Origin: an uncultured Opitutia bacterium
Lineage (GTDB): Bacteria > Verrucomicrobiota > Verrucomicrobiia > Opitutales > UBA953
Length of the DNA: 25,808 nt
Direction: 5' to 3'
Assembly: GCA_937875975.1 (NCBI GenBank)
Contig: CALEEU010000301.1
Location: forward strand, 1 to 25,808
Positions 1-10,500 of the stretch are shown in pieces. Within the stretch, counting starts at the first letter, position 1. Each line of letters starts with the position of its first letter. The translations under genes and the position numbers were made by a program. The notes beneath the pieces are model-generated. The model was not told the origin of the DNA. It worked only from the letters and a program-made list of their open reading frames with translations, and did no database searches.

Positions 1-950
1 CCGAGGCGGATCTCGCCCGCATTGGCAGCGGTGAAGATGGGCGGCTCGGGGTAGATGATTTCGATGCCGCTGGCGGCCCGCCCCGCGTTGATTTTCTGCA
101 GGCCGATGAAATCGATAATCACGGGATTGGCGCTGCTGAGGAGTGTCTTCTCGGAACGGCTCCAACTCGCGTCAAAGTTGGGGCCACCGAGCACCTGGTA
201 GCGTTCGAGCGAAAGGATGGTGAGCACGTTACGCTTGGCGAGCTTCGGGATGGCGCAGACTTCGACCGCTGCCTTGGACGCATTGAACGGGTTATCGAGG
301 AAACGCTCGGAGTTCGCCATGTTGCCGAGGGAGGCTGATGCCATCGCGCCGTGCACGCCGAGTGATTTGCTGTCGGTGAGCACAGGTAGGTTGATCCAGA
401 AATCGACTTCATCGACCAGCGTCCTTGGTAGAACGCTCACGCGCGCATCTCCCCACGCCACATCTTGGGTGCCCGGACGAGGCAGGACCTGGTTCTCGTA
501 GCGGAGTTGGCTTTCCTTGGCCCAATCTGTCGCGTAAGCATCCCAGGCGACGACCGGGAATCCTTCGAAGGTCTGGCTCTGCGTGGAAAGGGCCGGCAGG
601 AAGCCCGCTTCGCGGAGGCTGTTAGCCTTGGCGTCGCAGATCGTGATGGCTTTCTGGGCGAAGCCGCGCCGCATGAGGGCGGCGGTAATCGCACGGACCA
701 GGGGCTTAGGGGTAGCCAGGCCCGCACCGCTCTCGGATGAGAGCTTAAGGCCACAACGGCGCAGCTCGGCTGGGCGCAGGCCGACGCCGGTACGGTTCTC
801 GAATTCGCCAAGGGTGCGCTCGACCGCGACGGCGTAATCCTTGTCGCCGAATCCGCCGAGCTTCTGCTCGATGAGAAGCAGCTTGGGGTCGGAGGCCGCC
901 TGGGCGCCGGCGAGACCTGACGTCAGGGCGATGATGGCGAGCATACGCAT
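1..950 (-). CDS. Secreted DUF362-like protein, C-terminus cut off by window edge
   Basis: The frame is open from an ATG at 950 to the left edge, giving 316 visible residues and no stop. The N-terminus (MRMLAIIALTSGLAGAQA, then ASDPK) is a short signal peptide with an Ala-x-Ala type cleavage site, so the protein is probably exported. After it come a segment around RRCGLKLSSE, a helix-like stretch LVRAITAALMRRGF and then AITICDA. This resembles the DUF362 pattern, in which a helix ending in a Gly-rich turn precedes a strand ending in Asp. No four-cysteine ferredoxin cluster is visible in the part present. DUF362 has no settled biochemical role, and I assign none. A GGGGGAAG stretch lies about nine bases before the ATG; a second in-frame ATG two codons later is also possible. 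The gene is divergent from the transporter at 1033, with 82 bp between them. The family call is from pattern memory. Confidence 0.62.
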   Translation of the reverse strand, partial: MRMLAIIALTSGLAGAQAASDPKLLLIEQKLGGFGDKDYAVAVERTLGEFENRTGVGLRPAELRRCGLKLSSESGAGLATPKPLVRAITAALMRRGFAQKAITICDAKANSLREAGFLPALSTQSQTFEGFPVVAWDAYATDWAKESQLRYENQVLPRPGTQDVAWGDARVSVLPRTLVDEVDFWINLPVLTDSKSLGVHGAMASASLGNMANSERFLDNPFNASKAAVEVCAIPKLAKRNVLTILSLERYQVLGGPNFDASWSRSEKTLLSSANPVIIDFIGLQKINAGRAASGIEIIYPEPPIFTAANAGEIRL

Positions 951-1032
951 AAGCTTATCTTCCCCCGCGGACCATCCTTCGCAAGCCGCTGTTTTGTTTG
1001 CGCAGGTCGGCAAGTGCCCCATCTTGAGGCGC

Positions 1033-2385
1033 ATGTCCGCCCCAGTCGCCACCACCCAGCGTCGCACCCTTGGGCTCATCTTCCTGACAGTATTCATGGA
1101 TATCGTGGGCTTCAGCATCATCATCCCGCTGTTTCCCCATTTGCTCGACCACTATATCCGGACCGAGGGCTCCGCTGGCACGCTGATTGGGGCGCTTAAT
1201 TCCGCCGCGGAGTGGATGGGGGGAGACACGGTCTTCAAGAAGACGGTCCTCTTCGGTGGTTTGCTGAGCACCCTGTATTCCTTGCTGCAGTTTATCTTCT
1301 CTCCGATCTGGGGCGCGCTATCTGACAGGGTGGGACGCCGTCGTATCTTGACCATCACCTTGGCAGGCAACGCGCTCTCCTATCTTCTCTGGATCTTCGC
1401 CGCCCAGTTCTGGGTCGTGGTCGTGACGCGTCTCATCTCGGGCATGTTGGCCGGTAACATCGCCGTCGCCAGCGCGGCGGCGGCGGACATCACCGACGAA
1501 AAAGAGCGCACGAAGGGGATGGCCGTGGTCGGCATCGCCATCGGCATGGGCTTCGTCTTTGGCCCTGTCATCGGCGGCCTCGCCTCGTCCATCCAGTTCG
1601 CCCAGGGGCCGGTTCTCGGTTCCTTTGGTCTTAATCCCTTCTCCGTTCCGGCTGCTATTGCTGCGTCACTTTGCGTGCTGAACTTCCTGCTGGTTGTGAA
1701 GTTCTTCCCGGAGACCTTGGCGCCAGAGCGACGGGCCGCGTCTGATGCCAAGCGTCCCTCCATCTTCGATCTCGCCACGGTGCGTTCTTCCGCCGTCCGC
1801 CGTACTTCATTCGCCAACCTCGTTTACCAGGTCGCCTTCACGGGCATGGAGAACACGATCGTATTCCTGACCTTCGCGCTGTTCGTCTACAGTCCGCGCG
1901 ACAATGCGTGGCTCTTCCTTTTCAACGGAGCCTGCATGATCTTCGCCCAAGGCCTCGCCCGTCAGTTGGTCAAGCGGCTGGGGCAGCGTAAGGTCATCAT
2001 GCTGGGGATGCTGATCGCCTCCGTCGCGTTCGTCTGCGTCGCTTTGATTCCGACGCCGGCCCCTGGCACGCCTTCCCCTGCCTGGTCCGAGACGACCTTC
2101 TATCTCGGCCTCGGCCTGATCTCCTTTGCGACGGGCCTGATCCTGCCGAGCGTGTCGGCCCTCGTCTCGCTCTACTCGGATGCTTCCGAGCAGGGCCGTA
2201 ATCTCGGCATCCTGCGCTCGGCCGGCTCACTGGCGCGCGTCATCGGACCGGTCACCGCGGCGCTCTTATATTTTCACTTCGGTTCTCACTTCTGGGTCTA
2301 CATCGGCGGCGCATTGCTGATGCTGCCCGCAATCTGGGTCGTCCGCGGTCTGCCTGACCCGGAATCCGAGCGGTTGAAGGCTTAA
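1033..2385 (+). CDS. MFS efflux transporter, TetA/TCR-like
   Basis: This 450-residue polytopic inner-membrane protein has about twelve hydrophobic segments separated by short charged loops, the size and layout of a 12-TM major facilitator. The loop after the second membrane segment carries the MFS motif A in the form GALSDRVGRRRIL (about residues 93-105), which marks drug/proton antiporters of the tetracycline-resistance type. The first helix begins LGLIFLTVFMDIVGFSIIIP, typical of TetA-like proteins. The substrate cannot be read from sequence; it could export a drug or a metabolite. I chose the ATG at 1033 because the frame upstream overlaps the divergent DUF362-like gene and encodes no transporter-like sequence; TTGAGG lies a few bases before it. 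The stop overlaps the stop of the convergent hemY by four bases, leaving no room for a separate terminator. Confidence 0.88.
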   Translation: MSAPVATTQRRTLGLIFLTVFMDIVGFSIIIPLFPHLLDHYIRTEGSAGTLIGALNSAAEWMGGDTVFKKTVLFGGLLSTLYSLLQFIFSPIWGALSDRVGRRRILTITLAGNALSYLLWIFAAQFWVVVVTRLISGMLAGNIAVASAAAADITDEKERTKGMAVVGIAIGMGFVFGPVIGGLASSIQFAQGPVLGSFGLNPFSVPAAIAASLCVLNFLLVVKFFPETLAPERRAASDAKRPSIFDLATVRSSAVRRTSFANLVYQVAFTGMENTIVFLTFALFVYSPRDNAWLFLFNGACMIFAQGLARQLVKRLGQRKVIMLGMLIASVAFVCVALIPTPAPGTPSPAWSETTFYLGLGLISFATGLILPSVSALVSLYSDASEQGRNLGILRSAGSLARVIGPVTAALLYFHFGSHFWVYIGGALLMLPAIWVVRGLPDPESERLKA

Positions 2386-3725
2386 CCCTTAGCCAAGGCT
2401 CGACCAAGGGCGTCGCCGGCCCGGATGACGTGCATCAGGGAGATGCCGCCACGGAATGCCCCGTGGAAATGAAGTCCGGGGTGAGCGGCTTCGGCTTGGG
2501 TGAGCGCCTCTTCGCGGCGCCGTTGGCCCGCGTCGTATTGAGGGATGGCCCGTTCCCAGCGCTGAATCCACTCCTTGCGCGGTGCGGCCTTGATGCCGAG
2601 CGTCGCAGCGAGTTCTTTGTCGACGATCGTGCCTAAGGCTTCATCGGACAAGGCGGCCAGGTCGGGTCGGCGGGCGCCGCCGATGAAACAGCAGAGCAGG
2701 GCGTGGCCTTCGGGGGCGCGGGCCGGCAGGACCGACGTGGGGAAGAGGCAGCCGAGGACATCGCGTTTCTCGGCCCCTGGTGTGAGGTAGCCGAAGCCGT
2801 CTAGTGGATGCGGGACATCGGCGAGGGCATAGCCACGGGCGACGACGGTCACGGCAGGTACGGAAGCGTTCTCCCAGTCGCGCAAGATGCGCGTCACGGA
2901 TTCGTCGAAGGGCAGGGAGGCCCAGTGCCAATGGGGTGCGGTGACGACCAGGTGCTTAGCACCGGCGCCGTCCTCGATGCCTTCTGCGTTCCGCCAGGCG
3001 ACGTTCCACCCCTTGGCGTCGCGGCGGATCTGCGTGGCGACGTTGCGGAGACGCAGATTTTCTTCTCCGATTGTCGCCGCCATCGCGTCAGCCATCTGCT
3101 GCATTCCTTGAGGAAATCCGACGACTTTACGCGTCACCTTGGGTGCGCGACGCAGGCCACGGAGCACTGAGCCATACTCCTGTTCGAGGGCGTGGATGCG
3201 CGGGAAGCAGTCAGCCATCACCAGCTTCGATGGGTCTCCCGCATGGACGCCATTGACCACCGGATCCATGAGCATCGCGGCGGCCTCGGGGCCGAAGCGA
3301 CGGGAGGCGAATGCCTCGACGGTCTCGCCCGCTGGGCCGGCCTTCGTCCGGAAGGGTTCGGAGAGCAGGCGGAGTTTTCCGGACCAGCTCAGGAGGCTGG
3401 ATGTGAGGATCGCGAGCGGATTACCGCCGAAGCCGTGGAGTTTGCCGTGGGCGTAGATGAAGCGCTTGGCTGCTCGCATGTCGGCGGTTTGCGTGGCCTC
3501 CGCCAACCCGTATGCCGCGAGCAAGGCCTCGTCGCCTTCGCCTTCGAGTTGAAGCGTGTTGGGCCCAGTCTCCACCACCCACCCGCCTTCGCGGACCGTC
3601 CGGATGGATCCGCCCACTCGGGCGGCTGGCTCGATGACTTTCACCTTGGCGCCGGCGCGGGTCATGGCGTGGGCGACGGCCAATCCGGCTGGTCCGGCTC
3701 CGAGTATGACTGCGTCGAGCACCAT
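2382..3725 (-). CDS. hemY: HemY-type protoporphyrinogen/coproporphyrinogen oxidase
   Basis: This FAD-dependent oxidase catalyses a six-electron oxidation late in haem synthesis, protoporphyrinogen IX to protoporphyrin IX, or coproporphyrinogen III to coproporphyrin III in some lineages. The N-terminal dinucleotide-binding fold VILGAGPAGLAVAHAM (residues 6-21) binds the FAD ADP moiety. Family-typical segments follow: DPVVNGVHAGDPSKL, ALEQEYGSVLRG, VVGFPQGMQQMADAM, and near the end FHGAFRGGISLMHVIRAGD, the C-terminal FAD contact. The length from the chosen start is 447 residues, normal for the family. An ATG twelve codons upstream (3761) is in frame. I prefer 3725 because the nucleotide-binding strand starts right there and GAGG sits four to seven bases before it. 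No other haem gene is in the window. The sequence alone does not tell which porphyrinogen is used. The same protein is often labelled hemG. Confidence 0.88.
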   Translation of the reverse strand: MVLDAVILGAGPAGLAVAHAMTRAGAKVKVIEPAARVGGSIRTVREGGWVVETGPNTLQLEGEGDEALLAAYGLAEATQTADMRAAKRFIYAHGKLHGFGGNPLAILTSSLLSWSGKLRLLSEPFRTKAGPAGETVEAFASRRFGPEAAAMLMDPVVNGVHAGDPSKLVMADCFPRIHALEQEYGSVLRGLRRAPKVTRKVVGFPQGMQQMADAMAATIGEENLRLRNVATQIRRDAKGWNVAWRNAEGIEDGAGAKHLVVTAPHWHWASLPFDESVTRILRDWENASVPAVTVVARGYALADVPHPLDGFGYLTPGAEKRDVLGCLFPTSVLPARAPEGHALLCCFIGGARRPDLAALSDEALGTIVDKELAATLGIKAAPRKEWIQRWERAIPQYDAGQRRREEALTQAEAAHPGLHFHGAFRGGISLMHVIRAGDALGRALAKG

Positions 3726-3791
3726 GGCCTCATTATCGAGGGCCAACGATAGGGTTGGCAACCCTGCGTCCTTGCGACTGTCTATTCACCC

Positions 3792-4802
3792 ATGAGGGCC
3801 TTGCTGCTTCTGCTTCCAACCGTCTCGTGCCTGGCGGACACCGTCACGATGAAGGACGGCACTTTCCTGAAAGGACGCATCGAGCGCATCGCCTCCGGAG
3901 TGCTTGAGATGCGTGTGCCAGCGCTCGGCGAGTCCAGCGTGCAGCGCCTGCAGTTGGCGCTGGTCGAATCATTCGTCACAGAGGATGCCGTGCTGGTCAG
4001 TTCCGGCGGCGTGGTGTCACGCGGCCCAGCTAACGCCGCCGGCGGACGTGTGGCTTCACAAGGCGGGGTGGAGACGAGCCCGCTGGATGTCGCCTTGGAG
4101 CTATGGCGCGATCCGGCTCTGCGCCCCGCGGAGACCGCCGGGGATCGCCAATGGACCACGCAAGCCGACGTGGATATCTCAGGCCGGAACGGAGTCGTGA
4201 TGGGGTCGGGCTTCAGTGCCGGCTTTTCCGCCAAGGGCGTGACCAAGGCCGACACGGTGATCGCCGGTGTACGGCTTTTGCGCGCCGAGTCGGGCGATTT
4301 GGATTCCGCTGATGACCTGCATGCCACGGTTTCCTATGAGACCAATCCTACGGACGTCGTCTTCTGGTACGCGCGTAGCGATACCGGTTATGATAATGCC
4401 CGCTTGATCGACTTCTTCTCCGTGAACGCGGCTGGTTGGGGCTTCCGCTTGCATACCGACGCCAAGGGTAAGCTCGACTTGCGGTTCGGTCTGGCGCACC
4501 GCTTCGAGCGGTATGCTTCGCCAAGCCAATCGTCCTTGTCGGCGCCTTCGGCGGATATCGGCCTGGTCTTCTCGCGCGAGCTCGGATGGGCGGTCTGGGA
4601 TACCTCGCTTAATTTTGTACCCTCGTTCCTGATGACCGGTGACTTCTATGTTCGTCACGAGACGAGTTTCAACGTCCTGCGTAACGCTGGCCCGCTCTCT
4701 TTGCGAGTGGGGGTCGCCAACGACTTTAGGTCCAAACCCCTCCCCACCCAGGTGAAGACGGATACCGCGTATTTCCTGCGGACGACCTATGTGTGGAAGT
4801 GA
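3792..4802 (+). CDS. Secreted DUF481-like predicted outer-membrane barrel protein
   Basis: This 336-residue protein begins with a short export signal (MRALLLLLPTVSCLA, cleavage before DTVTMK). Directly after it is VTMKDGTFLKGRIERI, like the N-terminal small beta domain (a 'ladder' of NGD-x-x-x-G strands) that precedes DUF481 barrels such as YdiY. The second half (about residues 120-336) consists of alternating amphipathic strands rich in Tyr, Phe, Trp and Gly, for example DVVFWYARSDTGYDN and WGFRLHTDAKGKLDLRFG. It ends in TAYFLRTTYVWK, close to the terminal aromatic signal of outer-membrane barrels, although the very last residue is Lys. Function is unknown; related proteins have been linked to salt or envelope stress. 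It is divergent from hemY (66 bp apart), and the 140 bp after it hold the glnN promoter with no obvious terminator. Confidence 0.68.
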   Translation: MRALLLLLPTVSCLADTVTMKDGTFLKGRIERIASGVLEMRVPALGESSVQRLQLALVESFVTEDAVLVSSGGVVSRGPANAAGGRVASQGGVETSPLDVALELWRDPALRPAETAGDRQWTTQADVDISGRNGVVMGSGFSAGFSAKGVTKADTVIAGVRLLRAESGDLDSADDLHATVSYETNPTDVVFWYARSDTGYDNARLIDFFSVNAAGWGFRLHTDAKGKLDLRFGLAHRFERYASPSQSSLSAPSADIGLVFSRELGWAVWDTSLNFVPSFLMTGDFYVRHETSFNVLRNAGPLSLRVGVANDFRSKPLPTQVKTDTAYFLRTTYVWK

Positions 4803-4812
4803 GCAGGCTAGG

Positions 4813-4852
4813 TTTGTCTAAAAATAGACACATTTGCCCAAAAAAGCACAAA
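4813..4852 (+). promoter_or_regulatory. Tandem 20-bp near-palindromic repeats, candidate activator sites for glnN
   Basis: Two 20-bp units lie head to tail at 4813-4832 and 4833-4852 and match at 14 of 20 positions. Both begin TTTG, share C at position 6, an A-run at positions 8-12 and ACA at 16-18. The first unit contains a perfect dyad, TGTCTA-AAAA-TAGACA (4815-4830). The second is flanked by the inverted TTTG and CAAA. Their centres are exactly 20 bp apart, about two helical turns, so bound dimers would lie on the same DNA face. They sit 30-70 bp upstream of the -24 element. An NtrC-like enhancer-binding protein is the natural candidate, but the sites do not match the enteric NtrC consensus. 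The role is inferred. Confidence 0.5.
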
Positions 4853-4882
4853 ACCCCCTGTGAATGGTTCCCTATTGAACCG

Positions 4883-4898
4883 TGGCACAGTGGGTGCT
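4883..4898 (+). promoter_or_regulatory. Sigma-54 (-24/-12) promoter of glnN
   Basis: TGGCACAGTGGGTGCT matches the RpoN consensus TGGCAC-N6-TGCW at every defined position, with GG and GC separated by exactly the required distance. Transcription would begin near 4909, giving a leader of about 34 bases. No convincing sigma-70 alternative overlaps it. Sigma-54 promoters need an ATP-driven activator, which agrees with the paired sites upstream and with nitrogen control of a glutamine synthetase. Confidence 0.8.
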
Positions 4899-4911
4899 TT
4901 GAAATTGTTGG

Positions 4912-4942
4912 TAATTAAACACCTTTTCCAATCCCCCAATCA
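4912..4942 (+). promoter_or_regulatory. G-free untranslated leader of glnN
   Basis: These 31 bases up to the glnN start codon contain no G at all, so no Shine-Dalgarno pairing is possible and little structure can form. Initiation probably depends on an open, A/C/T-rich leader, as for tuf and rplK in this window. Confidence 0.6.
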
Positions 4943-7099
<2,157 letters not shown>

Positions 7100-7123
7100 G
7101 CCTCACCGGCTTTGCCGAGACCA

Positions 7124-7153
7124 AGGGCCGAACCTCCGGGTTCGGCCCTTTTT
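7124..7153 (+). terminator. Rho-independent terminator of glnN
   Basis: An 11-bp perfect stem (AGGGCCGAACC with GGTTCGGCCCT) closes a TCCG tetraloop and runs straight into a TTTTT tract. It lies 25 bases after the glnN stop. Confidence 0.93.
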
Positions 7154-7180
7154 GTGCCCCGGACGGGTAGGGGACCCCGC

Positions 7181-7211
7181 CAAAGCAGAAGGCCCGTCGC
7201 AATGACGGGCC
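7181..7211 (-). terminator. Terminator of rpsU
   Basis: Read on the minus strand, GGCCCGTC and GACGGGCC form an 8-bp stem with a five-base loop, followed by TTCTGCTTTG. The T tract is broken, so it may be weaker than the glnN terminator it faces. It sits 27 bases after the rpsU stop. Confidence 0.75.
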
Positions 7212-7238
7212 TTCGGGTGCTTGGGTCAGGACGGACGC

Positions 7239-7439
7239 TTAGGCGTTGTCCCACTTCTTGCGCAGGTAGGCGCCGAAGTTCTTGACCTTCTTCTTGCGAC
7301 GACGGCGTTCGGCCGGCTTCTCGAAGCCTCGCTTGGCGCGGGCGTCCTTGATGATGCCCTCGCGGTCGATCTTCTTCTTGAGGCGGCGGAGAGCCTTGTC
7401 GACGGTCTCGCCTTTGCGAATCTTGATTTCTACGGACAT
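7239..7439 (-). CDS. rpsU: 30S ribosomal protein bS21
   Basis: This 66-residue, very basic protein begins MSVEIKIRKGETVDKALRRL and has the family's RGFEKPAERRRRKKK stretch. bS21 sits on the 30S platform near the 3' end of 16S rRNA and helps in initiation, in particular around the anti-Shine-Dalgarno helix. An upstream in-frame ATG at 7499 would add twenty unrelated residues; I chose 7439 because the conserved N-terminus begins there. No Shine-Dalgarno sequence precedes it (the bases before the ATG read CCAAACGCTCAC on the minus strand). The gene stands alone, divergent from smc, with its own terminator and probable promoter. Confidence 0.95.
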   Translation of the reverse strand: MSVEIKIRKGETVDKALRRLKKKIDREGIIKDARAKRGFEKPAERRRRKKKVKNFGAYLRKKWDNA

Positions 7440-7458
7440 GTGAGCGTTTGGAGGGTCG

Positions 7459-7487
7459 AAAGAACAAGGGGGGAGGCCTTTCGTCAA
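7459..7487 (-). promoter_or_regulatory. Possible sigma-70 promoter of rpsU
   Basis: On the minus strand TTGACG (7487-7482) is followed after 17 bases by TTCTTT (7464-7459). The -35 is good and the -10 weak, and the implied leader is only about a dozen bases. The same TTGACG with 17-base spacing recurs before tRNA-Thr. The rest of the 153-bp rpsU-smc spacer holds an AT-rich spot (TATTTAAAG, about 7502-7510) that could serve smc, but I see no convincing -35 for it. Confidence 0.35.
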
Positions 7488-7592
7488 CCCCGAATCCAAG
7501 GGTATTTAAAGCCGTGAATAAGTGGGCCTTCCGGAGGGCACTAGACGCTTGCGGCGGGGGTAGGGCAGGGCAATCGTGCGGTTCACCCCTCG

Positions 7593-10500
7593 ATGTACCT
7601 CAAGGAAATCGTCGCCAACGGATTCAAAAGCTTCGCCGACCGGACCCGCATTGAGCTCCGTCCCGGGGTCACGGCCGTGGTCGGACCCAATGGCTGCGGC
7701 AAGTCCAACATCGTCGACGCCATCCGCTGGGTCCTGGGCGAACAGTCCGCCAAGTCCCTCCGCGCCCCGGCGATGCAGGACGTCATCTTCGCTGGCACCG
7801 ACCGCCGTAAGCCCCTCCCGCAGTGCGAGGTCGAGCTGATCTTCGCCGATTGCGAAAAGGAACTGGGCACGGCCTTCGCCGAAGTCTCGGTCATGCGTCG
7901 CCTTCACCGCGAAGGCGCCAGCGACTATTTCATCAACGGCAAGCCGTCCCGCCTGAAGGACATTCAGCGTCTGTTCATGGACACCGGCATCGGCCGCATG
8001 TCCTACTCGTTCATGGTGCAGGGGCAGATCGACCAGATTCTCTCCGCCAATCCGGCGGAGCGTCGCTACCTTTTCGAAGAAGCCGCCGGCATCACGCGCT
8101 ACAAGGCCCAACGTCGCGAAGCCCTTAACAAGCTCGGCGGCGTCGACACCAACCTCGCGCGCATCACCGACGTCGTCAGCGAAGTCGGCCGTCAGATCGC
8201 CACGCTCCGCCGTCAGGCCGCCAAGGCGCTCCGCTTCCGTCGCCTGCGTCACCGCTTCACGCACCTCGACCTTGCTTGGCATGCCAAGCAGTTCGGCGAC
8301 CGTCGCGCTCAGGTCACCGCGCTCGAGACCGATGCCGCCGCCTGTCGCACCGAAGTCACCGCGCTGACCGACGGTCTCCGCGATCGCGAGGCTGCGCTGC
8401 TTCAGATGCGCGCCCGTCGCACCGAACTGGCCGAGCAGGTCCAGCTCGCCCAGCAGGCCCTTTTCGAACTGCGTACCGCCCGTGAGAACGCTGAGAACGA
8501 GGCCCGCACTTCCGACCTTCGCTCGGACGATCTTTCCTCCCGTCTCGGTGAAGTCCGCCGCGAAGCCCAGGAAACTGAGCTCTCGCTCGCCGAATACGAG
8601 ATGCGTCTCCGCGGTAGCTCCGACGCCAAGTCGACCGCCGCCGGTTCCGTTTCGGCCACCGACGCCGCCTACCGCGAGAAGACCGCGCAGGTCGAAGAAG
8701 TCGCCCGCCAGGTCGTTGAGGCTGAAAACCTCCTCCGCCGTGCCCGCCAAGACATCCTGATCGCCGAAGGCGAGATGACCCGCGCCCGCGGCGACGTCAC
8801 CAATCTCGAAGTCGATCTCCGCGGTTACCAGTCTCGGCACGTCGACCTCTCCGCTTCCCTCAGCCAGGCGAAGCAGGAGCGCGAAGCGCTCGAACGCCGC
8901 GTCACCGAGTGCGGCGCCGTCGTCACGACGCGCCACGGTGAACTCCAGACCGCCCGCACGGCCGAACAGGAAGCGACCGAGAAAGGTCGCGACCTGCTGA
9001 ACGATTTCCGCGCGCTCCAGCAGACGATTTCCGAACAGGACCGCAAGGTCGCCAAGCTTTCCGCCCAGCTGGGTTTGCTCGAGCAGATGCAGTCCCGCCT
9101 CGAAGGCTTCTCCGAGGCCGCCAAGGCCGTCCTCCGCGGCGAATTCTCCGAAGAGCTCCGCACGGGTAAGGCTTCGGCCCTCGCTGACCTCGTCACGGTC
9201 GTCGACATCTCCGCCGCCGCCGCGCTCGAGAACATTCTCGGTGCCGCCTCCGAAGCCGTCGCGCTCGACTCCGCCGAATTCTTGCCAGGCATTGTCGCCA
9301 AGATGGGCGAACGCCAGCTGGGCCGCGCAGTTTTCCAGGTCGAAGCTCCACCCGCTTCCCGCTCCGGCTCCGCTGCTCCGGGCTGGCTCCGTCCCGCCAC
9401 CTCCGCCGTGCAGGCGAAGTCGCCGGCCCACGCCCGCCTCGTCGCGAATCTTTTCGACGGATGCTACGTCTGCCCGTCCCTCGGCGATTTCATCAGCTGG
9501 TGGCGCGCTAACCCGGGCTTCGAATTCTTCCTCGTCGCAACGACCGATGGCGACCTCGTCGACCGTCGCGGCCTCGTCTATGCTGGCAAGCCCCGTAAGG
9601 CTGCTTCCAATGCAGGCTCGGGTGTCTTCTCCCGAGAAAGCGAGATTCGCTCCGTTCGCGCCAGCCTGGAGTCCGAGAACGATCAGCTGACGACTCTTAA
9701 TGAGAAAGCCCTGGGTATCCAGTCTGCGATGGACGCCAACGAGCTCGACGTCTCGGCGGCTCGCGACGCCACGCAGTTCGCCGCGCAGGAACTTTCCGTC
9801 GCCCAGGCTGACGAGCGCTCCGCCCGCCAGACCCTTACCACCGCCGATGACCGTATCGGCCGCGAAGAGCGCCAGCTCGCCGAGATTGATAACTCGAAGT
9901 CCGAAGCCCTGCAGCGTCGCGATCGCGCCCAGGTCACTCTCACCGCCAAGGACACCCAGGTCGCCGAGCTCCGCGCGACAATCACTTCCGGTGAAGCTCA
10001 GCTCGAGTCTTCGCGCACCGAATCCGACCTTCGCCGCAACGCCTTGGGTGAAGCCCGCCTCGCGCACGCTGAACAGCGTCAGCGCCTCGAACTTGTCGGA
10101 CGCGAACTAGCTGACCTTGAATCACGCCGGGCCGAAGCCGTCGCGCGCCTTAATTCGCGTCGTATCGAAGCCCAGCAGAACGAAAAGCTCATCGGCGAGC
10201 TCAAGACTCAGGCCGCCACCGCTCGGGAGACGTCCGCCCGTCTCGCTGGTGAGATCGAGACTTCCAACTCCGGACTCACCTCTCTGCGCGGTTCCCTCAA
10301 TGAGACCGACGCGGCCGTCGAATCCGAAGACCGCGTGCTTTCCGTCGACCGTGATCGCTTGCGCGTCGCCGACACCCGACTCAAGGGCCTCGAAGTCTCG
10401 CTCGCCGAGCAATCTTCGCAGTGCGGCTTCATCGTAGAGAAGGTGCAGTCCGACCATCAGCTCGACGTCACCGAAGTCGACTGGCGCCTGCAGCTCTGGC

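Noticed and set aside
841..1032. N-terminal extension of the MFS transporter
   Set aside because: The added 64 residues overlap the divergent DUF362-like gene, are not membrane-like and precede the normal TetA-type start.
2382..2385. Four-base overlap of MFS and hemY as a regulatory antisense element
   Set aside because: Shared TTAA stop bases in convergent genes are common and need no special explanation.
7440..7499. Twenty-residue N-terminal extension of bS21
   Set aside because: It lies in the promoter region and is unrelated to the family, whose N-terminus matches from the ATG at 7439.
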